DNA from: Clostridia bacterium
GTDB lineage: Bacteria > Bacillota > Clostridia > Christensenellales > UBA1242
DNA: 64,000 nucleotides
Reading direction: 5' to 3'
NCBI GenBank assembly: GCA_017409005.1
Contig: JAFQTP010000001.1
Location: 62,001 to 126,000 of the forward strand
The position numbers and the translations under genes are program-made. Shown here piece by piece: positions 27,101 to 35,675 of the stretch (the stretch's first letter is position 1; every line of letters starts with the position of its first letter). The notes under the pieces were generated by a model. It had not been told where the DNA came from. It worked only from the letters and a program-made list of their open reading frames with translations, and did not search any database.

Positions 27101-28906
27101 ATCTTCTAAAGATTTAATAGCGGATAGAAGATAGGCATCAAAGTTTTTAAGCTTTCTAGAAGAAGGATCAAGGGTTGCTCTTTTTTCTTTTGTTAACTCT
27201 AAAGCTTTAATTCTTAAATTTTCAATAAACATTGCTTTAGTGTTTTGTATAATACTAACATCCGTTGTAGAAATTTCATTTTGAATACTAACAATTCCTC
27301 TAGAAATGTCATAGATATCTTTAGTTGAAACTTCAGTTTTTTCTCTTTCGCCAAATTGTTTAAATTTAACTTCGTTTGCAACCATAATTAAAGCCGCTGC
27401 TTTCTCTCGTTGCTCAACCATTTGTAGTAGAGCACTATTAAACTCTAAAATTTCTTTTTCCTTAAGTTTATATGCAGCATAAGCTGTTGAGCCTGATAAA
27501 ACTCTAGCCTCAGCCGCCGCTCTTTTTTGCATATTAGCAAGAACTTTAAAGTTATTAATTAACATATCAAGAACTTCATTAAAGTAATCATCATTTCCAC
27601 GATTAATAAACTTGTTTATAATTGAAGCCTTCTCAGCCTCGCGGATATCATTTCGAGTATCTAAATATTCTGTAATAATTGTTCTTCTACGTTTATTTAA
27701 ATAGTCTCTGAAGTATGCTAATTTTGCAGCAATTTCAGCAGCTTCATATTCTCTAATAAATTCACCTTCAGCTTCCTTTCCTGCAGTAGTCATATAATTT
27801 TGTGTTTCTGTATTTACATAGTTATCACGTGCAGTCTGGTTTGCAATTTGCCTTCTAGAATATTCTTCTTTAAATGCAATTAAATTCATTGTTGCATTTA
27901 AAACTTCAGGTTCAACACTAATAGCGTCAACAACAGCTTTATTTTTTGCCTGATCAATAAGTAGTGGCAACAGAGGTCCCCTCATGACAGCAAATTTATC
28001 ATTTGTAGGTTCAACACGAGTAATAACCCCACCAACCTTATCAATTCCAATAACAGAAACAATAAGATCAGCCAAAGCTCCCTGCCCTTTACTTCTTAAA
28101 TCTTCTAAAATTCGTTCATATTTAGACTCTTTAGTTAATGAAATCTCTTGTGTTCCATCTTTTTTTGTTTTAATTGTTATACACTCTAATGCACCACTTG
28201 CCATCACTGCATGCATTGCAAGAACAGGCACCGGCACGTTAACATACTCAGAATATTGTTGCAAGCCGGTTCCAAAAGCCTCAGCAATACCTTTCGAATC
28301 TAATTCATCAGTCAAGAATTTAGTCAATGCCTCATTGCCTTTTGCCGCTTCTACTAATTTAGCATGGAAAGAATCGATATTTGTTCTGTCAACAGTTTTA
28401 ATTTTACTTTCTACACTTAAAATTAAATCTTCTAATTTAATTTGTCCTTTTTTAATTTGGTCAGCATTCAAATATTTTCTAGCCCACTCAAATTCAGGTT
28501 TCAAATCATATTGTTTAACACCATCAACAGTTGCAACCTCAACAAAGATTTCAGCCTCCATCTTATCTGTCATTTCTTCATCGTATATAGCGCCAAAATA
28601 TCCTCGAACAACTTCTTCATATCTTACCAATGCTCTACTATGAGACGATAGTCTAAAAATATCTTCAAGTTTCACACCCTCAATTGAACCAGTTGCCAAT
28701 GTTTCAATTTGAGCATCAGCTTCAGGAGTTTGAAGTGTTTCAGCACCACTAACAACAGCCTCAGCCATTGCTTCAGCGCTATGAATTTCTGGGTCACATA
28801 GTGGTTTTTTCAAAATCTCAGCCAAAACAGTTTTATTAATAGTTAACTGTGCTTTAGCTGTTCTCACAACCCCATGTGCATCTTTTATAACAACTTTTTT
28901 TGCCAT
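24179..28906 (-). CDS. Very large helical protein with about 36 Gly-Pro-Thr-Thr repeats
   Basis: 1575 residues, no family recognised. No signal peptide and no obvious membrane helix. Residues 1-1028 are mostly charged and helical, with many coiled-coil-like stretches (EAEGEFIREYEAAEIAAKL; SLLAQIKELIEVVQ). About 1029-1173 is a perfect-looking GPTT tandem array, ending GPITPP. The remaining 400 residues are again helical and acid-rich, ending EQQRTINDSMGRTM. The start MAKKVVIKDAHGVV has AAGGTGG nine bases upstream and a sigma-A promoter. It lies between the 78-codon gene and the T4SS cluster, in the same orientation as virB4. Like the 765-residue protein it has a flexible Thr/Pro linker. A secreted effector, a filamentous cell structure, or a surface stalk protein are all possible. 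Confidence 0.85.
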   Translation of the reverse strand: MAKKVVIKDAHGVVRTAKAQLTINKTVLAEILKKPLCDPEIHSAEAMAEAVVSGAETLQTPEADAQIETLATGSIEGVKLEDIFRLSSHSRALVRYEEVVRGYFGAIYDEEMTDKMEAEIFVEVATVDGVKQYDLKPEFEWARKYLNADQIKKGQIKLEDLILSVESKIKTVDRTNIDSFHAKLVEAAKGNEALTKFLTDELDSKGIAEAFGTGLQQYSEYVNVPVPVLAMHAVMASGALECITIKTKKDGTQEISLTKESKYERILEDLRSKGQGALADLIVSVIGIDKVGGVITRVEPTNDKFAVMRGPLLPLLIDQAKNKAVVDAISVEPEVLNATMNLIAFKEEYSRRQIANQTARDNYVNTETQNYMTTAGKEAEGEFIREYEAAEIAAKLAYFRDYLNKRRRTIITEYLDTRNDIREAEKASIINKFINRGNDDYFNEVLDMLINNFKVLANMQKRAAAEARVLSGSTAYAAYKLKEKEILEFNSALLQMVEQREKAAALIMVANEVKFKQFGEREKTEVSTKDIYDISRGIVSIQNEISTTDVSIIQNTKAMFIENLRIKALELTKEKRATLDPSSRKLKNFDAYLLSAIKSLEDFSKTKKDGSFDFAAFEAKFESVYEKLMLKVGEIFEVKAFGDTAKSAAEAETAKLKELREKFAGLDKKGLEDALKEIIANDETFNNFITGKISIDKVSEALGPKGQFIVAQFRTLAKLHAQVVNRENLQNAEQELHNAKVIYQQSVRNNQLSDSKIRLQETIEKVSNLESLLAQIKELIEVVQSTDYSKYFSKDMFPGISKVDYEKLIKKGDIEKLVNKSELEKILNSKGIVVKHAKKAKTFVEYLQGLQRDIEDNILELKENAKNSYDIIEVQVPETGAHRLVVIDNPRREIAIQNEGYVADGKKHAIDGSDQVVSPLAIEIADARKVLFNPKSSKKEIEAAKATIAKLADITDETERTTIIRDVIRIEKFDNIMEISNGGNTPSIQGANFVATLNEDGMSHDVEIVVSEVEIMAITESRPIFSAAPTAGPTTGPTTGPTTGPTTGPTTGPTTGPTTGPTTGPTTGPTTGPTTGPTTGPTTGPTTGPTTGPTTGPTTGPTTGPTTGPTTGPTTGPTTGPTTGPTTGPTTGPTTGPTTGPTTGPTTGPTTGPTTGPTTGPTTGPTTGPTTGPITPPVDEEENIVETFVVNTNRLNIIRQFELTHEKLGKRILNPAAPVTADLPSKEDIVKELTDCVSELLELKGLNLTDAEKDALAIGDVPERVADVISEIDLNSRIELFKIKDKLPKEDAARTAFIEDAVAFSVEDETFVDDTEKAAAEDRLRTRFGHDLDGIETLKDPTLADMAKPAKEKSPKYTEKACDDAIKAAGKRIKKLKESIAETSAKIKAQAIKQKQDSLLRAGYAKYLAEKLGYTAGMDFSGLTTLEEDGADAGELAVDEKIVLKFLSGLGKAHYDEASGKLYTITASGNKYFIEDEIYSMAANDAGTNRRQKVLHKHLHTIATREVMQKGADLIGQVLTENGCEINERNIELLLSNNLKIVKDGVETVVEIPRELNELVAEQQRTINDSMGRTM
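25387..25818 (-). repeat. 12-bp tandem repeat coding for Gly-Pro-Thr-Thr
   Basis: About 36 copies of a 12-base unit (minus strand GGACCNACAACC-type, with synonymous changes at the third positions). Silent differences such as GGTCCT, GGACCG and GGTCCA recur in blocks, for example a run of identical units at 25630-25700, which suggests repeated duplication of larger segments. The array stays in frame. Both strands are open, explaining the Val-Val-Gly-Pro shadow frame. Confidence 0.9.
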
Positions 28907-28937
28907 TTATAAATCCACCTTTTTCATTATTGCTTTA

Positions 28938-28966
28938 ATTTTATCACATAAATGTTATATTTTCAA
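28938..28966 (-). promoter_or_regulatory. Promoter of the 1575-codon gene
   Basis: Minus strand TTGAAA (28961-28966), 17 bases, TAAAAT (28938-28943), 32 bases before the ATG. Confidence 0.65.
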
Positions 28967-29095
28967 TATAAAATTCCTAAAAATACGTTAAAATAGCGTA
29001 AAAATAGTCAAATTTTGCACATTTTAAGCATAAATATTCACTATTATATTTTTTGCAATTTATAATTACAAATTCGGTTTAATACATTAAAAAAC

Positions 29096-29127
29096 AAAAA
29101 CGTATGCAATAATTTGCACACGTTTTT
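29096..29127 (-). terminator. Terminator after virB4
   Basis: AAAAACGT.TGCAA and TTGCA.ACGTTTTT pair with one mismatch; on the minus strand followed by T-rich sequence, just after the virB4 stop. Confidence 0.75.
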
Positions 29128-29132
29128 AATTA

Positions 29133-31790
29133 TTATGCTCTGTTTTGTTTTTGTTCAAAGATTGTTCTAACAACTGGAAGCGCTTCAATTTGAACACTTG
29201 TACGACGCATTGCACTAGTAATCATGAATGCTTGTCCACGTTTTGCAGTAACAATCTGATCACGTTCCTCATCGTTAATACCACCAGCATTTTTATACAG
29301 TTCAAGTAGGTCGGTCATATCGTTAGGTGATAATGCAAAAATTAAAGAATATTGGCAGGCATTGATAATAGCTGTTGATTGTTGAGCAATTTCAGGCGAA
29401 CCAACGAAGTCTTTAATATTTTGGGTAATAATGATTTGCATTCCGTAATATTTACGAATACGTTTAGCCATTTGCAGTAAGAAGTTTAACGCAACTGGGA
29501 ATTTTTTATTAATGAATACGTGCGCTTCGTCTACACATACAATAACACGGCGGTGTTCTTCTTCTTTAAGTGTTGGATCGTTAAAGTATTTTAAGTTAAA
29601 ATCACGGTTTTTAATAATTTCGTTATTTAAATATTTAAATACAAGTAACATTTGCGCATTTGCAATTAAATCGTTATCGTTTGCAAGAAGAGTACGGAAG
29701 TTAAAACAGATAAAGTTTTCGTTTGTGGAAATTGATGTTGGACCATTCCAAAGGTTCGAGTTTCGGCCACCTGTAGCAAATTTTTCGATATATGTTTTAA
29801 CTGTTTGTAGGTTACGAACAACATATGGTTCTTTTTCGGTTTGAAGCCTTGAATTAACAAGTTTCATAAGGTCATCGAAGATTGGAAAATCTTCAGGTTT
29901 TAACTTAATAATTGCAGTTTCTGGACCAATGTTTTTCTCGCGATATAGGTCAACGATAATTGAGTTTAATGTTTCAAAAGCGTCGGTGTTAATACCTTGC
30001 AAAATAACTTTAAAGAAGTTTTCTAGGAATTGCAAGTGAGCATTAAACGTATCGTCTACTGCACCTTCCTCGGCTTCAAGCGATGGATAAATGTGGAATG
30101 GGTTAAAAATACCTAATTGCGACGACGCAACGTCAATCATTTTTCCGTTTAAGTTATTACACAAAATTTCATACTCGTTTTCTGGGTCGAGAATAAATAC
30201 ACGAGTGTTGTCGGCAGCAAAGTTTGTAAGCAATGTTTTTGTTGCGAACGATTTACCACCACCAGATTTACCAATAATCATCATGTTTGAGTTAACACGC
30301 TCGTTGTTACGAGTAAAGAAGTTTACAAACACAGGATATTGGTTATAACCCAAATAGAAACCATTAACGTCTTTAAGTTCAGATGAAATAAATGGGAAAC
30401 ATGCACATAAACTTGATGTGTGAATGCCACGTTCATATTCAGAAAGTGCATCCAATCTTGAAATGTTAGCACTAACAAATGCGTTAATTTGACGACCAAA
30501 GTTTTCAGCATATTTAAAGCCATATTGTTTTAAAACCGCTCTAACCTCTTTTTTAACGCCTTCTTCAGCGGTAATATGAATGTTTGTGTTATAAATGTTT
30601 TCGTTGTTTGTTTTTAGGCTTGCAAGCAGTTCACGTAAAGAATCGTAGTGGGTTTGAGCTTCAATTTTTTCTGACTCTCTAAATACCTTACCCATTCTAA
30701 TTTCCATTTCCATTAAGGATTTATCTAGGGTTTTTTCCGCCTTAAACTTATCAACTGGTGTAATATTTACCACCACACGACAATTATCCAATTGAAAAAT
30801 TGGGAATAACCACGCATTTGCAACTTCTAACGGATAGTCGGTAATTGTGAAAGTACGATATGCACGATCATCAATGTTTGTTGTGTTAATTTTAAATTTA
30901 ACTTTGTTTGGTGTTGCCCATTTAATTTTTTCTTCTGCGTTCATAATGGCAAGTTCACGTTGATCGAAGTTATCGTCAAATGTACTTTTTAAGAAAACTA
31001 AAAGTTCGTCACCAGTAACAATATCGGTTGCAATTGGTGTTTGCGAACTTAAAAGTGTTGCAACAATACCATTAACAGTACTTTCAAGCAGTTCTCTATC
31101 GGTATCATAAATTACCATATAGTAGAAATTCATTAAAACCTTATTATCGTTATTAAGCAAGTTAATTGCACGTAATCGTTCTTCAAAAACAGGGCTTCGT
31201 GCTTCTAACTCTGCACTACCATAAAGCCCACGATCCGCCATATCCATAAGGGTGTTATATTTAGCATCTTCAAAGTTAACCAATTCGTCTAAAACTAGGG
31301 GCTTTTTAACCTTTACTATGCTTAATTTTTGGTTTTTACCCAAACGAGAAAATGCCTGTGCAAATGTATTCAGAGTCATTTCTTGTTTTTCGTTATCCAT
31401 CATACCAAATTCCATTGGATGTACTTGAATAACCATTCCATAATATTCACCAAAACTAATAAATTTATCGGTTGAAACACCCATAAATGGAATAATACGT
31501 CTAATGTCGTCATTTTTGTTTTTAGGGTCTTTAAAATATTCTTTTTTATACGCTAAAAACTTAAACATTAACACAATGGAATAGTATAGTTTAATACCAT
31601 CAGAAACCGGCACAAAAAGCATGCACCAAAACGATGCAAAACTAAGGCCAATATACCATTTATATGGCAAGTTACTAATAAAAATTAAGATAGTAGAAAT
31701 TACACCAAGAATCATTAAAATAACGTCTAATATTGAAACGCCACGATAGACCTCGGTTTTAACCTTACTCTTTCTAGGAATAAACTTCAT
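29133..31790 (-). CDS. virB4: VirB4-family type IV secretion ATPase with fused PrgI/VirB3-like N-terminus
   Basis: Energises assembly and transport by a type IV secretion system, at the inner membrane. 885 residues. The N-terminus (about 15-85) has two hydrophobic segments (LDVILMILGVISTILIFIS; KWYIGLSFASFWCMLFVPV), which is the PrgI/VirB3 module fused to VirB4 in Gram-positives. The ATPase has Walker A GKSGGGKSFATKTLL near 508, LDPENEYEIL, Walker B RRVIVCVDEAHVF near 750 and QMAKRIRKYYGMQIIITQNI near 780. It belongs to the VirB4/TraC/TrbE group. AGAGGTG precedes the ATG. It faces the same way as virB6 and virB2, but each has its own terminator. No relaxase gene is beside it. Confidence 0.95.
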   Translation of the reverse strand: MKFIPRKSKVKTEVYRGVSILDVILMILGVISTILIFISNLPYKWYIGLSFASFWCMLFVPVSDGIKLYYSIVLMFKFLAYKKEYFKDPKNKNDDIRRIIPFMGVSTDKFISFGEYYGMVIQVHPMEFGMMDNEKQEMTLNTFAQAFSRLGKNQKLSIVKVKKPLVLDELVNFEDAKYNTLMDMADRGLYGSAELEARSPVFEERLRAINLLNNDNKVLMNFYYMVIYDTDRELLESTVNGIVATLLSSQTPIATDIVTGDELLVFLKSTFDDNFDQRELAIMNAEEKIKWATPNKVKFKINTTNIDDRAYRTFTITDYPLEVANAWLFPIFQLDNCRVVVNITPVDKFKAEKTLDKSLMEMEIRMGKVFRESEKIEAQTHYDSLRELLASLKTNNENIYNTNIHITAEEGVKKEVRAVLKQYGFKYAENFGRQINAFVSANISRLDALSEYERGIHTSSLCACFPFISSELKDVNGFYLGYNQYPVFVNFFTRNNERVNSNMMIIGKSGGGKSFATKTLLTNFAADNTRVFILDPENEYEILCNNLNGKMIDVASSQLGIFNPFHIYPSLEAEEGAVDDTFNAHLQFLENFFKVILQGINTDAFETLNSIIVDLYREKNIGPETAIIKLKPEDFPIFDDLMKLVNSRLQTEKEPYVVRNLQTVKTYIEKFATGGRNSNLWNGPTSISTNENFICFNFRTLLANDNDLIANAQMLLVFKYLNNEIIKNRDFNLKYFNDPTLKEEEHRRVIVCVDEAHVFINKKFPVALNFLLQMAKRIRKYYGMQIIITQNIKDFVGSPEIAQQSTAIINACQYSLIFALSPNDMTDLLELYKNAGGINDEERDQIVTAKRGQAFMITSAMRRTSVQIEALPVVRTIFEQKQNRA

Positions 31791-31853
31791 GTTTCACCTC
31801 TAAATTTTAGTTTAATTTACATAATAAATAAAATTTATGCTAAATTTTAACTC

Positions 31854-31890
31854 ATATACTATAGTATATAATAAATAATAAATTAAACAA
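31854..31890 (-). promoter_or_regulatory. Candidate virB4 promoter overlapping a perfect 16-bp palindrome
   Basis: Minus strand TTGTTT (31885-31890), 16 bases, TATACT (31863-31868). The -10 lies in ATATACTATAGTATAT (31854-31869), a perfect palindrome that would suit a dimeric repressor. In AT-rich DNA such palindromes arise by chance, so function is uncertain. Confidence 0.45.
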
Positions 31891-31981
31891 AATAAAATAA
31901 AAAGGTTTTAATTAATTATATCTAATTATTTTTTATGGTTGTTTTATCTATTTATTTTAACCCACTATACCTCTAAACAAC

Positions 31982-32012
31982 AAAAAAGAACTCGAATTTC
32001 GAGTTCTTTTTT
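31982..32012 (-). terminator. Terminator after virB6
   Basis: AAAAAAGAACTCGAA and TTCGAGTTCTTTTTT pair with almost no loop, next to the virB6 stop. It separates virB6 from virB4. Confidence 0.9.
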
Positions 32013-32013
32013 G

Positions 32014-34560
32014 TTATTTTATTTCTTCCTTCATCTTTTCAAGCTCAGCTTTTGTAGACTCTTCAAGACGTTTAGCCATTTTCTCAACAAGCAGTTTAAA
32101 TCCTTCACTTGTTTTATCCATTGTTGGGTTCATGGCAGCAACAAGTTTTTCAGCCATATCGTTAACATTTTGTTCAGTTTTAACAGTTCCAGAAACATTA
32201 ACAGCTATATCTCCTGAAACCACAGCATTTGCTTCGGTTCTAATACCTTCTATAGCACCTGCTAAATCCACTTTACTATCTCCATATGTTTGTGAACTTA
32301 GGTATTCTTGAATTGTATTTCCAGATTTTCCATTTGCAGCCAATCCTTTCGCGGAGGTTAATCTATCTAGCAAGTCTTTTTGAACATCAGACTTAGATTC
32401 AATACCCTCAAGAGCCCTAATCATTGCTTCTAATTGTGATAAACTTTGCGTGCTTGTTAATCCACTAAAACCACTATCAAACCCTTTACCACTTAACGCA
32501 TCTATAATTGCTTGAGAAGCATCATTAAGTTTTTTAGCTGCATTATCTAAAGCTTGGTTTCCAGCAGCATTTGTTCGCTCTTCTTTCCTTTGACCAGCAC
32601 CACCATCGCCCATCAGTTCTCTAACATCAAACAATCCGCCCGTTACTGCACCACTCTTACCACCATTCCAAGCATCTCTAGCATACATTCCGGCCTCGAT
32701 TTTTGCTTTGTTAATTTTTGAACCATGATTTCCGGTAATTAAACCATCAACAGCACCAACCGTACCTGCCGCAACAGTACCTGCAACTCTTTGAATAGCA
32801 TGTCTTCCCTTATTTACTGGGTCAACAAACACTTTTTTGTTCCATTGTCCCCATTTACTATTTCCAATAGCTTCTCCGGTTTCTTTTGCTTTTGCGCCTA
32901 GATAATCACCCATTGTTAACTCGCCACTTTCTAGACGTTTTTTCTTTGCTGTTTCTTTTTCATCTTTAGCAGCCATAGCTTTATCGTAGTCAGTTTCTTC
33001 ACTAAATTTACCTTTAATTGCACCACCGGTAATAGATCCAATACCTTTATTTGCAGCAGCACCTAATGTTCCTTTTGCATTTTGGAATAATTTGTTACCC
33101 ATATTACCAAATGCAGCACCCGCATTTGCATGTCCCATTTTTGTAAGCATTGCACCCACACCTTTACCGGCCATACCTGCAACGCCACCAATACCAATAG
33201 CGCCAATTTTTCCAACAGTTGAACCAACTTTTTGAGCCATACCTGCACCAGATGCTGCGGCATCATCGGCCCCTACCATTTCGGAAATCATTTTAGTTAT
33301 ATCTTTAATCATGAATAAGCCAGTTAATGTGAATAATATTGAAACAAAGCTATTAATTCCATTAAAATCGAAGCCTGCATCAAATGAACCACCAACTCCA
33401 CCTAAAGGAGCAAATAATTTAATACTATCAACAACTGGTAAAATAATAAATAACAAGTTTAATGCAACAATTGTTCCATATGCTGCAAGCACTTGACCAA
33501 CAAATTTACGTCTCCAAGAAGTAAATGCATCTGATTTTAAAGGCATTAATGCAACTACTGGAGGTGAAATAACAAACAAGATAACCGCATTAAATAAACG
33601 CATTATCATACCAAACGATACATTTAACATTGTCATGGCAGCAAGTAATGCAGCACCAATATATGTAATAAAGTTCATTTCCTTAATGTTGTAATACATA
33701 TCTACAATACCATTGCTTTGGTAAAAATACTGACCAGGCATAACAATACTACCCTGTGCCTTGGCTAATCCATTTAAAAGGTTTACTGAACTTTCAGCTA
33801 AACCTGTTATGGTTCCATTTAAAACGCCAGCAAGCAATGTTCCACCTTCCAAGGTGTTATCTTTAAACGCCATATCAATTAAATCAGCAACGGCTTCACG
33901 GTTTGTATCATTTACCTCACCAGTGAACCCAACCGAAGTTAAATAATTTGATCCAGCCGCCCAATTACCACCACTTCGAACTCTGTTGCAGTTTGATGCA
34001 GCAGAAACAAATATTGATGAACCCAAAGTTGCCTGACCAGTAGAAAGATTTGTAGCCCTATCTATAGTTTTAAGTAAAGCGTTGCTAATTCCTACTCCAC
34101 CAATACAGCAAACAGGAACCAAGAAAAATAGCAATAAGCTTTTTAAAGCTGTGCCAAATATAGCCCCTTTACTATTTTTAGCCCCTTCACTTGAAAATTC
34201 TGATTGAATAATTTTAATAATAGCAGCAACAATAACCATAACAACAGAAACTAATGTTAAAGTAACCAAAATTTGTATAACATCGTCATTAGTCATCAAT
34301 GCTAGTAAAGGGTCAACCCCCTCATACTTTGTTGAATTGCTTCCTTGAACAACCCAGTATGTATCCAATCCACTTAATTTTCTGAAAATTAATTGAATCA
34401 TGTCAACAATTTCTAAAAGTGCTGTACCAACACTAAATAGTAAGTCGGCAAAAAGTAGGAAAATTAAATCAAAAACCCAGCCAATTAACCAAATTAAAAA
34501 GGTTGTTAGCCATTCAATTAAGAAATCTAAAATTCCTAACGACATTGAAGCAAAATGCAT
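32014..34560 (-). CDS. VirB6-like polytopic type IV secretion channel protein
   Basis: Integral membrane component of the T4SS translocation channel. ATG 34560 is chosen because GGGAGG lies ten bases upstream; 848 residues. It has a hydrophobic N-terminal half with about six to eight helices, starting SLGILDFLIEWLTTFLIWLI and including MIQLIFRKLSG, VVMVIVAAIIKII, LLLFFLVPVCCIGGVG, MLNVSFGMIMRLFNAVILFV and LLFIILPVVDSI. From about 460 on it is soluble, Gly/Ala-rich then charged and helical, with KEMEEIK-like helices at the end. This layout (polytopic N-terminus and a large cytoplasmic tail) is common in VirB6-like/TrbL proteins of Gram-positive elements. The family call rests on membrane layout and the neighbouring virB2, virB4 and virD4 genes. 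Confidence 0.83.
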   Translation of the reverse strand: MHFASMSLGILDFLIEWLTTFLIWLIGWVFDLIFLLFADLLFSVGTALLEIVDMIQLIFRKLSGLDTYWVVQGSNSTKYEGVDPLLALMTNDDVIQILVTLTLVSVVMVIVAAIIKIIQSEFSSEGAKNSKGAIFGTALKSLLLFFLVPVCCIGGVGISNALLKTIDRATNLSTGQATLGSSIFVSAASNCNRVRSGGNWAAGSNYLTSVGFTGEVNDTNREAVADLIDMAFKDNTLEGGTLLAGVLNGTITGLAESSVNLLNGLAKAQGSIVMPGQYFYQSNGIVDMYYNIKEMNFITYIGAALLAAMTMLNVSFGMIMRLFNAVILFVISPPVVALMPLKSDAFTSWRRKFVGQVLAAYGTIVALNLLFIILPVVDSIKLFAPLGGVGGSFDAGFDFNGINSFVSILFTLTGLFMIKDITKMISEMVGADDAAASGAGMAQKVGSTVGKIGAIGIGGVAGMAGKGVGAMLTKMGHANAGAAFGNMGNKLFQNAKGTLGAAANKGIGSITGGAIKGKFSEETDYDKAMAAKDEKETAKKKRLESGELTMGDYLGAKAKETGEAIGNSKWGQWNKKVFVDPVNKGRHAIQRVAGTVAAGTVGAVDGLITGNHGSKINKAKIEAGMYARDAWNGGKSGAVTGGLFDVRELMGDGGAGQRKEERTNAAGNQALDNAAKKLNDASQAIIDALSGKGFDSGFSGLTSTQSLSQLEAMIRALEGIESKSDVQKDLLDRLTSAKGLAANGKSGNTIQEYLSSQTYGDSKVDLAGAIEGIRTEANAVVSGDIAVNVSGTVKTEQNVNDMAEKLVAAMNPTMDKTSEGFKLLVEKMAKRLEESTKAELEKMKEEIK

Positions 34561-35020
34561 AAATCCTTTCCTCCCAAATAGGTTTTGCTTTTGTTTTAAA
34601 GCATATTTGCTTGGCATATACGCTCGCACCAAGCAATTTTATAGTTCAATTTTACAACATAAATTGCCAAAAATCAATAAAATGATATAAATTGTTCAAC
34701 AATTTTATATTTTATATATATAATTTGCAAATGCAGCAAATTTATTATATCAACTGCATTAAAGTAGAAAACTCAACTAGTTGCTTTATTTTCAAATTTT
34801 AAATTAACTAAGTTAAACAAAATCCAACCCAACAAACAAACTCTAAAACAACAAAATTAAAACAACAATAACAACAACTTAGTACTCCAAAAATTACTAA
34901 AACATTTTAATCTTCATAAATAGCAAAATATGCCTTAACAAAGGAATATATTTAAAACACATTTTAAGTTAAATATATTAAAAAAAGAACAAAAAAAGAG
35001 GCACCAATGTGCCTCTTTTT
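34561..35020. other. 460-base intergenic region between virB2 and virB6
   Basis: No gene of convincing size. It carries the virB2 terminator at its right end, the inverted repeat near 34689 and an AT-rich, A-biased stretch (34800-34900) with many AAC runs on the plus strand. The virB6 promoter must be in it but I could not choose a convincing one. Nothing resembling a known RNA was seen. Confidence 0.5.
34689..34705. repeat. Inverted repeat upstream of virB6
   Basis: AAATTGTT C AACAATTT, 8-bp arms with one central base, and nearly matching TAT flanks beyond. It is about 130 bases before the virB6 start and could be an operator. Confidence 0.45.
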
Positions 35021-35022
35021 TT
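34991..35022 (-). terminator. Terminator after virB2
   Basis: AAAAAAGAGGCAC and GTGCCTCTTTTTT pair around CAAT; it touches the virB2 stop. Confidence 0.9.
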
Positions 35023-35431
35023 ATAGTTTCCATTTAATCGATGTTGTTCCAGCAGCAGCATCTTCAGGACCAAAACTCATAATCCATTGAGCAATTGCTT
35101 CAGCATTTGCTGTAAATAGTTTTAATAAGATTAATAGTAAGATTGTTACAACCAAACCAATGATTGCATTAATCATACGTTTTTTAGCTTCTTCACGTTT
35201 ATCTGAACTTTCAGCCTTACTAAAGTTTACACCAAGAATAATTGCATAAATAGAACCAGCAGTACCAATTAAAATTAAAATTGGAACAAGCATTGCATCT
35301 AAAATTTCAACAACTGGTTCAAAGACACTTCCATAAAATCCTTTAACATCGGTAATCTCTTCCCCTAGCATGCTAACGCCACTAATTAGGCCCATAACTC
35401 TTTGTGCAACTTGCAATAAAAACATTTGCAT
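35021..35431 (-). CDS. VirB2-like small membrane protein (T4SS pilin-type)
   Basis: 136 residues. The size and layout match the VirB2/TrbC-like proteins of Gram-positive T4SSs: a hydrophobic segment (ILDAMLVPILILIGTAGSIYAIILGV, about 45-70), a basic loop (NFSKAESSDKREEAKKRM), a second hydrophobic helix (INAIIGLVVTILLLILLKLF, about 88-108) and a short tail. There is no classical cleaved signal peptide; the N-terminal 40 residues are amphipathic. AGGAGG lies seven bases before ATG. Its terminator makes it a single-gene transcript. It is divergent to virD4, which suits a shared control region. Confidence 0.8.
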   Translation of the reverse strand: MQMFLLQVAQRVMGLISGVSMLGEEITDVKGFYGSVFEPVVEILDAMLVPILILIGTAGSIYAIILGVNFSKAESSDKREEAKKRMINAIIGLVVTILLLILLKLFTANAEAIAQWIMSFGPEDAAAGTTSIKWKL

Positions 35432-35675
35432 AATTATCCCTCCACATTTTGTTACATCTTACGTTAATGTTAGCATAATTAATTAAGTTTATCCAAGCGT
35501 TTTAAACAAAATTTAAAAAAAATTATTAATAACATTTTTAGAGTTAAAATGTTTTAAAATTGTTTGTAAAAATTGAAATATATTTATATACTATTATTGT
35601 ATGTATGAAAATTTGTTTTGCATTTAACTTAAAACATGCAATCAAACTTTCAAATAAAAACACAAGGTGAAATTT

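Noticed and set aside
34561..35020. Small gene or RNA upstream of virB6
   Set aside because: Only short open frames lacking a ribosome site; an A-rich stretch on one strand is not evidence of a gene.
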